In this document: piece by piece, positions 55,375-64,000 of the stretch
Numbering within the stretch: position 1 is the stretch's first letter
Layout: each line of letters starts with the position of its first letter
Source: Chelonoidis abingdonii
Lineage: Eukaryota; Chordata; Testudines; Testudinidae
Assembly: GCF_003597395.2 (NCBI RefSeq)
Contig: NC_133770.1
Location: 14,526,838-14,590,837, forward strand
Reading direction: 5' to 3'
Length of the DNA: 64,000 bases
The notes under the pieces: model-generated
The model's input: only the letters and a program-made list of their open reading frames with translations
What the model was told of the DNA's origin: nothing
The model's database searches: none
Position numbers and translations under genes: made by a program

Positions 55375-55525
55375 CTGAGGTCTCCGTTCAATGTTTGCTG
55401 CCTCTGGCAAAGCTCTCATTGAAGTAGCTGTGCCTGAGTAAGGACTGGATAAAAACTGAGGGCCAAATTCTGCTCTCAGTTACACCAGTGTAAATGCAGA
55501 TTAAATCCGTCAGTCAATGGGATTG
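55375..55525. repeat. Fold-back fragments, GGGCCAAATTCTG and TTACACCAGTG families
   Basis: GGGCCAAATCCTGAGGTCTC at 55375 and GGGCCAAATTCTGCTCTC with TTACACCAGTGTAAATGC at 55461-55498 are halves of the common hairpins. Confidence 0.6.
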
Positions 55526-56034
55526 TTCTGGTAAAAGGACAGAAACTGTCTTCTGTGAGAAGCACAGGGTTTAGCCCCAATATTTTAAACTGAAGAATGA
55601 AACGAACAAAAGGCATGAGAAAACTGTTCATTTCCATTCCTAGAAGGGTCAAGACATATTTTCTTTGTTCTCGTTACCTACATGTTCACATCTCCTGAAT
55701 CTAACTTTGGTTTGGGGATTTGAACTCAAACACTCAGCGTGAAAGTGCATTGGAACTACAGTTTTTTGCCTGATTTCCATCAAAACTCTCTCCAAAACTT
55801 GCATGAAGGAGGGGTTATGGTCAGAGGTCAGCCCAGGGCCTCTCAGAAAGTTTGTGAACCTCTTTGAAGCTTTCAGTGACTTGGGCTGAATTTCAGGCTA
55901 AGAATGAAAAGGCAAATTTCATTTGGTTTTTTGGCTGCATGATTAACATTTTCACAGCTCTGACACTGAATTCTTCTGACTTTCTCCAATGTACAGTCTG
56001 TTGCACACAATGAGTGGACAGCAGTTCCACCTGA
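55526..56034. other. No recognised feature
   Basis: I recognise no family. Confidence 0.45.
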
Positions 56035-56042
56035 GGTACCAG

Positions 56043-56165
56043 TAGGGTAGCCAGATACCAAATATGAAAAATCAGGATGGGAGTGGAGGGTAAGAGGTGC
56101 CTATATTAGGAAAAGTCCCAAATATCAGGACTGTCCCTATAAGCTCAGGACATCTGGTCACCCTA
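56043..56165 (-). mobile_element. Short hAT-like MITE (TAGGGTGACCAGA family), copy 4
   Basis: It begins TAGGGTAGCCAGATACC and ends GACATCTGGTCACCCTA. The flanks GGTACCAG and AGTGCCAG are an 8-bp TSD with two mismatches. It has the same orientation as the copy at 2860. Confidence 0.9.
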
Positions 56166-56173
56166 AGTGCCAG

Positions 56174-58309
56174 CGATGTGCATTAAAAAATGATCACCAG
56201 ATTTAAAAGAATATCTACCACCATGGTGAACCTGAAACCGGTTTGTGACTCAGTTGCAAACTGGTATCCTACTGCTTGATCTACAGCAAATGGGCATGTT
56301 GCTAAGGTCACCTCGCTCATAGGTAGCCTGGGTATCTCTTCTGGTTTTGTTCCCCCTATGTCAGTCTGGTCCTGCAGTTCTTACTCACATAGGGAGTCCC
56401 ACTGAGGGCTGTGGTATTGGATCCCTAGGGATATAATGATCAAAAAGGGAGCTGCCTCAAATGATCCTTGTAACCTAACTAGACTGGCATGTTGAATTTC
56501 TGAAGCCTTGAGAATTTGGGTCTTTTAGGGCAAAAGTCACTATGGAAATGAAAGTATTGCAGTGTACTTTAGGACAGCTCCTGAGAGATCAACAGCACCT
56601 TGCAATTCCCAGTGCTTTCAATGAAGAGACAGTGAAGGAGCAGTCATCAGCAAGACAGGAGGACAACCATGTGTGGGACTGCCTGAGTATGCACAGTGGA
56701 ATCCACCTGTGTGATCACAACATAGATGGCCATTGCTAGGGGAGAGGTGCCTGGGTGTTGCTCACCCGGGGAGGGAAGGATGAGTCTGAGCTCCTGGAGG
56801 CCCAGGGACTGATGAGTCACAGTTAGACATTGATGGATGCTGTGTCATGGAAACCTCCAGACAATCTGATCACACAAGCTCTAGGACAGGAATTTTCAAT
56901 GCCACATCCGTAACTTTTCCTAGAATAAAATATACGTTATGAGGCTTATCTTCATGATTATCGGCTGTGCTTGAAGAGCTGAAAAAATCTGCCTTTGTTT
57001 ATATTATTATTATTTATTATTATTTGTATCAACTTAGTGCCTGGGTACTGCATGGATGCCTGTCACTGTGGTATCTGAGAACCTTCCACATAAAATCAAT
57101 AGCAATAGCAAGGTCCCTAGTGGATTTCATGGAGTCTCTGACATTTCTCCCTTTTGCGGTTATGATAAAGCAGGAATTTTCTCTAATATTTTTAAGGAGG
57201 CCTGGTTTGTGCCTCAGTTTCCACTATATGCTGCATTGTTACCTACTGGGTGGAAAAGGAATGTTTGTTATTGGGGGCAGGCTAAGTCACAGGTGTGAAT
57301 GGTGTCTCACTGTCTGGGTCTTTGGTCCCATATCAATGGACCTCCAATTGACCGGTCATTGATACCTAGCAAACAAGGACCATAGATTGCCCCATGCAGC
57401 ACTTCCCCATCGGGAGAACAAAGGACTGAAGGATTTGAGGTGAGGGTTAAGTGTGGGCTGCAGGAAGCAGTTGGGGCACATCTGGTACTCAGAAAGATGG
57501 AGAGAGACGGAGCTTGAACAATGGCGTTCATCACAACTTGGCTGGGCTCTGAGCTAACCAGAATGGGCGATGCTTTAACCTTCACCTCTCTGTGTTAACC
57601 TGAGGACTTCCTATGCTGTGTTCACAATGACTGTTTTGACAACTCTGTGTGAGCATCACTGCACATGCTTGGAGAAGTGCACTGAGCCCTAAAAAACATG
57701 CAAGCCTCCATCAGCGCTCTGTTTCTATATGGAGTTCACAGTGGGAAGCAGCCCCCCAGAGATCCAGTCTGAGGGGGTGGTGAAGCCACATGGCTTACGC
57801 TGGGAGAAGAGCGAGACCCCTGGAGTTGGGGGGTGGGTCTGGCACAGTGAAGGTGTTCCTCCAAAAACTGGGGCCATAGCACTGATCCTGTGGATCCATG
57901 ATGCTGTAAAAACACTGTTTGGGGTCTTTGTGTGTTCGTTGAAGTTTTCATTTTTTATTATTTTTCTATTTAGTTGTAGGGTGTGTTTGGGTAAGTGGGA
58001 TTTCATGGAAACAAGCAACAATTGCACCTGTTAAGCTCACTTCATTCTCCACCAGGCTAAGCGAGGATGGGAAATGTGCATATAAACATTGCAATGTGAG
58101 CTTGCAACAACAAGGGCGTTGAGTTGGAAATTACCAACTATTGGTTATTGGTGAAAGGCCTGCTGTTACCAACATTGTGAGGGAGAAGAGTCACATTGGA
58201 GCAACCATAGGGGGAAAGAAAAAGAGTATTCATACTAAAAATAATACACTGTCTGTTGTAAATACTGCTCCAGCCCCATTCCCATAGTAAAGCACCTCAC
58301 CATTTTTAA
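56174..58309. other. Long stretch without recognised features
   Basis: A TTA-rich run lies at 57000-57025. The segment 57180-57480 (GGCCTGGTTTGTGCCTCAG) may be an old retroelement but I cannot place it. A 131-codon plus-strand frame at 56967-57362 has no known domain. Confidence 0.4.
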
Positions 58310-58735
58310 TATACTTATCCTCATAATGCCCCCCTAGAGTAGAGAAGTGCAATTATCCCCATTTTACAGATGGGGAATTGAGACACTGAGGGCATGTCTA
58401 CACTGCAAAGAAAAACCTGCGATGCTGAATCTCAGAGCCCAGGTCAGCTGATTCAAGCTCACAGGGATTGGGCTGCAGGGCTAAAAATAACAGTGTAGCT
58501 GTTCCCGCTTGGGCAGGACCTTGGGCTCTGATACTCAGCCAGAGGGAAAGAGTCTTGGAGCCCAGGCTCCAGCCCGAGTGAGAATGACTACATTGCTATT
58601 TGTAGTCCCGCAGCCCAAGCTCCGCGAGCCTGAATCAATTGGCTTGGAGATTCAGCACTATGAGTTTTTCTTTGCAGTGTAGACTTACCCCAAGAGACTC
58701 AGGCTGAGATCTACACAAGGTCTTAGGCTGAGCAT
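58310..58735 (-). mobile_element. MIR-like CORE-SINE, minus strand, split by a palindromic element
   Basis: The left part has ACTTATCCTCATAATGCCC and TTATCCCCATTTTACAGATG. The right part, after the insert, resumes with CAGGCTGAG and ACACAAGGTCTTAG. Confidence 0.7.
58389..58691. mobile_element. Palindromic TIR element, GTCTACACTGCAAAGAAAAA family
   Basis: GTCTACACTGCAAAGAAAAA at the left is matched by TTTTTCTTTGCAGTGTAGAC at the right, 20 of 20 bases. Inner arms include GATTCAAGCTCACAGG against CGCGAGCCTGAATCA and GAGCCCAGGCTCCAGCC. It would fold into a long hairpin and sits inside a MIR. Confidence 0.92.
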
Positions 58736-59082
58736 TGCAACACCAGACTTTTTAGGTGCCTAGAAAATCACAGGAGCAACAATGTGATCCAGAAACCCTG
58801 AGGTAGGCACCTTTGCTCCCTACACACTGCCTGGGAAGAGGCAGGTGCCTAAGAATGGAATCCACAAAAGCCAATAGGAGATGCTAATGAGAGGGGCATG
58901 TTCTAAGCCCTGCCTCTCTCCCAGAGTTAGACGCCTAAGTCTGGGCTGCTGTCTGTGTTAGCCACACACAATGGGAAACTCCTCTTTTAGGTGCCTCAGT
59001 CATGGCTTGTGAAATGGAATTAAGTGCCTGCCTCACTCTACACAAAACAGCCAGAGGAAGTGGCAGTGTCCTGCTTGTGTCT

Positions 59083-59221
59083 TTTAGCCCAGAGGTCAGA
59101 GCACTCACATAGGAGTGAGAAAACCCAGGTTCAGTTCCCCACTCTGCCTGAGGAAAAGGATGGATTTGAATAGAGGTCTCCTATCTTTTAGTGGGAGTTG
59201 TAACCACTGAGCTATGAGATG
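59083..59221. repeat. Inverted pair of tRNA-derived sequences
   Basis: On the plus strand TAGCCCAGAGGTCAGAGC (A-box-like) and GGTTCAGTTCC (59128-59138, B-box-like). On the minus strand TAGCTCAGTGGT (59214-59203) and TATTCAAATCC. The two tRNA-like units face each other. Neither has a complete cloverleaf, so I do not call tRNA genes. Confidence 0.7.
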
Positions 59222-59269
59222 GCCTGGTGTGAGGCTCAGGCCCCTAAGTACCTTGTGGACATGGGCCTA

Positions 59270-59375
59270 AGTAACCTCTCCACAGTTACAGAGGAAGCCT
59301 GAGGTGCAGCATACAGTTGACTTGGGGTCTCCTGAGTCCTAGGCCACTACTCTAGTGACTGGGCCACCTCTCCCG
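59270..59375 (-). mobile_element. MIR-like fragment, minus strand
   Basis: CACAGTTACAGAGGAAGCC, GGGTCTCCTGAGTCCTAGGC and CTAGTGACTGGGCCACC match the right half of a minus-strand MIR-like element. Confidence 0.65.
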
Positions 59376-59482
59376 GGGTTAAAGTGCTTCATTTCCTTTG
59401 CTGTTATAGACAATGTTTGTCTTTGCATAGGGCTTACCCTCCCTTGTCCAATTTAGGCCTCACTCCCACAATGAGCTCTGCG

Positions 59483-60496
59483 TAGGGTTGCCAGGTGTCC
59501 GGTTTTCGACTGGAACATCTGGTCAAAAAGGGATCCTGATGGCTCTGGTCGGCACCACTGACTGTGCCATAAAAAGTCTGGTTGGTGGCACACCAGGGGG
59601 GCCAGGGCTAAGGCAGACTCCATGCCTGCCCTGGCTCCAGGTGGGTCCTGGCAGCAGCTGCCAAGTCTCTGCGGCCCCTAAGCGCATGGGAGTGGCCAGG
59701 GAGGCTCTGCGCACTGCCCCCTCCCCTAGAACCGGCTCCGCAGCTCCCATTGTCCGGAAACCACAACCAATGGGAGCCGTGAGGGCAGCACCTGCAGGTG
59801 CAAGGGCAGCACGCAGAGCCTCCATGGCCGCCCATGCGCTTAGGGGCTACAGGGACCTGGAGGCTGCTTTCTGGGAGTCATGGTATGCATCCCTGGGACC
59901 CCGCACCCCAAAACCCTTCCACACCCCAATCCCCTACCCCAGTCCTGAGCCCCCTCCCACACCCAAACTCCTTCCCAGAGCCCAGACTCTGCACCCCAAA
60001 CTCCTGCCCCAGCCCTGAGCCCCCTTCTGCACCTCAAACCCCTCATCCTTGGCCTCACCCCAGAGCCAACACCCCTAGCCAAAGCCCTCACCCCTTCCTG
60101 CACCCCAACTCCTTGACCCAACCCGAAACCCTCTCCTGCACCCTGAATTCCTCATTTCTGCCTCCACCAGAGCCTACACCCCCAGCCCAGAGCCCATACT
60201 CCCCCACACACCTCCACGCCCTACCCCAGCCCAGAGCCCTCTCCCGCACCCCAAACACCTCATCCCCGGCTCCACCCCAGAGCCCACACACCCAGCCGGA
60301 GCCCTCACTCCCGTCCCACACACCAACCTTCTGTCCCAGCCTGGTGAAAGTGAGTGAGGGTGAGTGGGGAAGAGGGAGTGATGGAGGGAGGGGGGTGGAG
60401 TGAGCAGGAGGTGGGCCTTGGAGAAGGGGTGGGGCCTCAGGGCAGGGGCAAGATAGGGGTGTTTGGTTTTGTGTGATTAGCAAGTTGGCAACTTTA
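59483..60496 (+). mobile_element. 1-kb GC-rich hAT-like element (TAGGGTTGCC ends)
   Basis: It starts TAGGGTTGCCAGGTGTCCGG and ends AGTTGGCAACTTTA. The flanks GCTCTGCG and GCCCTGCA give an 8-bp TSD with two mismatches. The left third contains inverted words around ATTGTCCGGAAACC / AACCAATGGGAGC. The middle, 59930-60330, is a degenerate tandem of CCCAGAGCCCACACCCC-like units. The proline-rich frames (59488-60018, 59798-60403) come from this composition and are not genes. Confidence 0.85.
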
Positions 60497-60764
60497 GCCC
60501 TGCATGGGGCTCTGCACTGGTACCCACCTCTGCTTGTGCAGAGCTCTTTGCACGACCAAGGGCCTGTTGTGCTCTGCTCAGTGTAGTAAGGACACAGTAT
60601 GTCAGAGAAGTTATCGGGACATCACCAATTCAGCTTGAAGAGTTCCCTGCAGTCACCAGTAGGCAGAAGCAGCTAGAAGCGAGGATTGGGCTAGTTGTCA
60701 TGGCTGGGAGCTGTGAACACCTCAGTTCTAATCTAGGTTCTGGCCTTCTATGGCTTTAGACCTG

Positions 60765-60855
60765 CTTCTGCAAACACTTAAGTATTTGCATGTCTCTGTG
60801 TGCCTGAGTAATGCTGTAGTGTTGACTTTAAGTTAACCATATGTAGGATTCAGCC
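60765..60855. repeat. Fold-back repeat, GATCCTGCAAA family, diverged
   Basis: CTGCTTCTGCAAACACTTAA and GTGCCTGAGTAATGC, then TGACTTTAAGTTAACCATAT and GTAGGATTCAG. Confidence 0.65.
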
Positions 60856-61204
60856 CACTAACCTTTCTGCAACGTGGGTGAAATGGAAGTAACAATACTC
60901 AGCTGACTCCCAGAGGGAGAGAGTAAGGATTTGTTCAAGTGGCTTCTAGTTTGGGGTACTTCCATTGTTGGTTGCTCAGCTTGAATCCCCTGCCAAGTGT
61001 CATGACTGAGGGAGCAAACCTTGGTTTAAACACACAGTTGGAAGTATTCTGAGAGCTGTTCATTTATCTAGCGATTTAAAGCTTTTCTTCCAAAATGGGA
61101 ACATTTTCTCTAATATGAACTATTTAAAGGGTCTTTTGTTCATTTGGGAGATGATAATAATGATGACAATTTGTATTGCAATAGCACTGAGGGGGAATTT
61201 GGAC

Positions 61205-61540
61205 CCATTACTATAATATTTGAGCACCTTACAACCTTTAGTGTATTTCTCCTTACAACACCCCTGTGAGGTAGGGAAGTACTATTATTCCCATTTCACA
61301 GATGGGAGACACGGAGCAGCTAAGGCCCAGATCCTCAAAGGTACTGAGATGCCCAGATCCTCAAAGGTACTGAGATGAAATCAATGGGAGTTAGGTGCCT
61401 AAATACATTTGGAGATTTGGGGCTAGGGGACTTGCCCAAGGTCCTACAGGAAGCCTGTGCCAGAGTAGGGAATTCACCCTGAGTCTCTAGCTAGTACCCT
61501 TTCACTGGACCATTCTTCCTTACTTCAGTCGACCCCATTG
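61205..61540 (-). mobile_element. MIR-like CORE-SINE, minus strand, split by a fold-back
   Basis: The left part has GAGCACCTTACAACC, CACCCCTGTGAGGTAGGGAA and ATTTCACAGATGGGAGAC. The right part has GGGGACTTGCCCAAGGTCC and a head-like ACTGGACCATTCTTCC. Confidence 0.88.
61325..61427. repeat. Fold-back element, AAAGGTA/TACCTTT family, with 26-bp tandem duplication
   Basis: The left end GCCCAGATCCTCAAAGGTAC is duplicated in tandem (61325-61350 and 61351-61376, identical). The right arm reads GGTGCCTAAATACATTTGG and AGATTTGGGGC. It sits in the MIR at the same place as 21222-21404. Confidence 0.85.
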
Positions 61541-62259
61541 CTCTAGGCACTATAGAAACACGTAATTAAAAGACAGCTCCTTCCCCACAGAGTGTACAGA
61601 GATGAATACCCTTCTTTCATCAGGCTATTGCAAAGGCACTTTCCTGATTTATTCTTATTCAAGGAGCTCTTTAAAGAATAAAAGCCCTTTCAGTGTTTGC
61701 TATGGTAGATTTAAAATGTGTCTGTGATCACGTTGCCCTATGAAAAAAAAAATGTTGATCAAGAGGGCTGCTGCTTAATCTGTGAATCTCTGAACTACAG
61801 CCGGTAGCTGAGTTAATTTCTCACTGAGGTTTGTTGTTGGAAAGTTATGTAACTGATTTTGTCCCCTTTCCAATTTCATAGGGAAACAAGTTGTAAGAGT
61901 ACTCGGGGTACACGGGACTAGCTGGTCCTACTGAGTTTAGGGAAAGTAATAAATGTATTCATCAGTACAAGATCATACAGTACAGTTCTTTGTTCCTTTA
62001 TGCCTGCAGCATGACATACTCACAACTAAATGTTCTCGTAAATGGCCCACTTCCATCAGAGTGCTGCCTTCACTACAATGGAGGCACGAGTCCATTTGTA
62101 CTAGAAAGCTATTGGATCATTCCCCCTTGGGAATGAAACCTGGCTTTGAGCCACAGTAGCTGACGGTTTATTAAAGATTCCTTATTTTGACTGTTCCTCA
62201 GCATGGAAGGAAAGGGTTTGCATCCCAAATACAAGCAATACAGAGCCCTACAAAAATAA
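61541..62259. other. No recognised feature
   Basis: I recognise no family; frames are short. Confidence 0.45.
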
Positions 62260-62471
62260 TAAGTGTTTCTGTTTGGCAGCACTTCAGCGGCAGGGAGGTC
62301 CTTCACTCGCACCGGGTCTTCGGCGGCATTTCAGCGGCAGGGGGTCCGCAGAAGACCCGGAGCGAGGGAAGGGGACACGCACACACAAACACTGTTGCCG
62401 AAGTGCTGCCGAAGACCCGGACCACCACCAGGTATTCGAATCAGGCCCCGCAGTTCCTAAAGCCAGCCCTG
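62260..62471. mobile_element. GC-rich TIR element, right end CCAGCCCTG, left end eroded
   Basis: Repeated CTTCGGCGGC / GCCGCCGAAG-type words (GGGTCTTCGGCGGCATTTCA, GAAGTGCTGCCGAAGACCC) occur in both orientations. The right end AAAGCCAGCCCTG is a hAT-type terminus. A matching left end was not found. Its core is shared with 48273-48523. Frames such as 62187-62789 are artefacts. Confidence 0.7.
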
Positions 62472-62639
62472 GCTCCAAGAAGCTGTCATTTAAGGTGTCA
62501 AGAATCACCTTTACACCAGTGTAATATCACCGACTTCAGTGCAGCTATTCTCAGTTTACTATGGTGTGAGAGGACTACCAGGGGGTTAATGGTCTGGAAT
62601 ACACTTAGTCTTTCAAGTAAGCTACAGCCTTCCTGGGGG

Positions 62640-62791
62640 ACCCTAAATCAATTAACTTCATCTGTGCCTCAGGTCTCTAGTTTCAGAACAGAGCCGGTAA
62701 TACTTGCCTACCTTGCAGGGGGTGATCTAAGGATAGATAAATTAATGATTGTGTGTTGCTCGGATACTACAGCAAAGTGGGTGATATAAAT
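62640..62791 (+). mobile_element. MIR-like CORE-SINE fragment, plus strand
   Basis: CTTCATCTGTGCCTCAGGTC, GTAATACTTGCCTACCTTGC and AGCAAAGTGGGTGATATAAA. Confidence 0.65.
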
Positions 62792-62792
62792 A

Positions 62793-63810
62793 CACCTCTA
62801 CCCTGATATAATGCTGTCCTCGGGCGACAAAAAAAATCTCACCACATTATAGGTGAGACCGCGTTATATCGAACTTGCTTTGGCCCCCCTATTCCTTGTT
62901 CCCTCCAGAGACCCCTGTCCCGAATCACCCCCAGGACCCCACCCCTTACCCAGCCCCCCTGCTCCCTGTCCCCTGACTGCTCCAACCCCTATCCACATCC
63001 CCCGCCCCCTGACAGGCATTCACCAGCAGCAGGGGGAAGCGGACCAACGTAGCTCCCGCCCGCTCCACTCCGCCAGTTCCCAGCCGGTGAGTGCGGGGAG
63101 GTTGGGGAAAGGGCGCCCACATACTCACCTGCGGCACGAAGCTGAGCCCTGCAGCTGGGAGCTGGCGGAGTAGAGCCAGCTGGGGCTGGGCTGCTCTGCT
63201 TCCAGCTGCCAGTGAGTGTGGGGAGGTTGGGGAAAGGATGCCCCTCATACTTCCCTGTGACTGGAAGTGGAGCGACGTGGCCCTAGCCTGCTCCGTTTTC
63301 CTTGCCCCTGCCCTAGCCCCAGCCCCTGCCCCAGCCATGTCACTGGGTGGGGTAAGAGGGTGGGAAAAGGTCCCGTACTCACCTGCGGCGGGAAGCGGAG
63401 CGCCACAGCTGGGAGCTGGTGAAGTAGAGCGGGCTGGGACCGGGCTGCTCCATTTCCGCCACTGCCAGTGAATGTGGGGGGGATCCCTTCCCCCAAACTC
63501 CCTCCCCGCGAGTGACACGACTGGGGCCAGGAAGAAAGAAGCAGAGCAGGTTGCTCCCGGCCCCCCACTAATCCCCCGGGCCACTCTAGGACTGCTGGGC
63601 CCCCAAATTACCCCTTCACAGCTTCTGCCTCCTAGACCCGGGGATTGGGAGCCCCTGACTGCCCCCGAGACCCTCTGCCACTTTTCCAACCCCTCAGCCC
63701 TGGCCTGGCCCGGCTCCCTTAACGTGCTGCTCAGAGCAGCGTGTCAGAGCTTTACCGTGTTGTATGCAAACCCATGTTATATTGGGTTGCATTATATCGG
63801 GGTAGAGGTG
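62793..63810. mobile_element. 1-kb TIR element, CACCTCTACCCTGATATAA ends (Tc1/mariner-pogo-like)
   Basis: The left end CACCTCTACCCTGATATAAT is mirrored by ATTATATCGGGGTAGAGGTG. TA precedes the left end and TG follows the right, compatible with a decayed TA target. Subterminal GCGTTATATCGAACTTGC is AT-rich while the centre is GC-rich with AGCTGGGAGCTGGCGGAGTA-like direct repeats. Frames up to 247 codons are composition artefacts with no transposase motif. Confidence 0.8.
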
Positions 63811-63873
63811 TGCCTAGAGCCTGAAGTCAACAGAAAGATTTCTGCTTACTCCAGTGGGCACTGAATCAAGCCC

Positions 63874-64000
63874 TTAGGTTTGTCTATCCAGGAAAGTTAT
63901 TTCAGATTAAGATAGGGTACGAATTCAAAGCACAATAGTTAGTTCAGAATAATTCCATGTGTGAATACTCTTATTCCAGAATAAGAATGCCTTCTCTGGT
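63874..64000. mobile_element. Palindromic TIR element cut by the window edge
   Basis: It begins CCTTAGGTTTGTCTATCCAG and continues AAGTTATTTCAGATTAAG and ATTCCAGAATAAGAATGCC. It resembles the left half of the GTCTACAC-type elements; the right half lies outside the window. Confidence 0.55.

Noticed and set aside
59083..59221. A pair of tRNA genes
   Set aside because: Box-like words are present but no full cloverleaf could be drawn on either strand.
59488..60403. Two proline-rich open frames of 176 and 201 codons
   Set aside because: They lie within a GC-rich TIR element, follow its degenerate tandem units and overlap frames on the other strand. No domain is present.
62946..63689. A 247-codon minus-strand open frame
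   Set aside because: It lies inside the CACCTCTACC element. Its length follows from high GC and few stops; there is no transposase motif.
1..64000. Retroviral gag, pol or env genes beside the LTRs
   Set aside because: I looked at the open frames adjoining each LTR and saw no retroviral domains; all LTRs appear solo or partial.

Overview
The window reads as nuclear DNA of a vertebrate, most likely a cryptodiran turtle. The reasons are many CR1-type LINE fragments, MIR-like CORE-SINEs, a tRNA-headed SINE with a CR1-like tail, and dense families of short palindromic and terminal-inverted-repeat (TIR) elements that I associate with turtle genomes. That assignment rests on recognition and was not searched. 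I found no intact protein-coding gene, tRNA, rRNA, CRISPR array or prokaryotic feature. Nearly all long open frames lie inside repeats or look like chance. The only host-gene sequence I recognise is a broken, intronless copy of RMI2 on the minus strand near 4.0-4.5 kb.

Layout. 0-8 kb: sparse repeats and the RMI2 retrocopy. 8-18 kb: a 1 kb CR1 fragment, a partial LTR, a long repeat-poor interval (11-13.8 kb), an inverted MIR pair and a hAT element with a perfect 8-bp target-site duplication (TSD). 18-30 kb: small TIR elements, some nested, a fold-back Penelope-like element near 24.7 kb and a solo LTR at 28.2 kb. 30-40 kb: the most layered part. It holds an unclassified long repeat, a 1.2 kb solo LTR, a CR1 3' end split by a hAT element and another solo LTR, and a CR1 reverse-transcriptase region split by an inverted Penelope-like element and a second hAT element. 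40-50 kb: SINE-in-palindrome nesting, three GC-rich TIR elements and a solo LTR with 5-bp TSD. 50-64 kb: a hAT element with a perfect TSD, an AT-rich array, a 765-bp palindromic element with 11 copies of CAGCGCTG, two fold-back elements inside MIRs, and two GC-rich 1 kb TIR elements.

The window is best read as intronic or intergenic DNA shaped by successive transposition. TSDs let several insertions be bounded to the base and ordered in time. The most interesting signal is the inverted element at 38444-38869: each arm carries a hammerhead-ribozyme-like core, and one of the two cores is nearly intact. I do not see evidence of a new multi-gene system.
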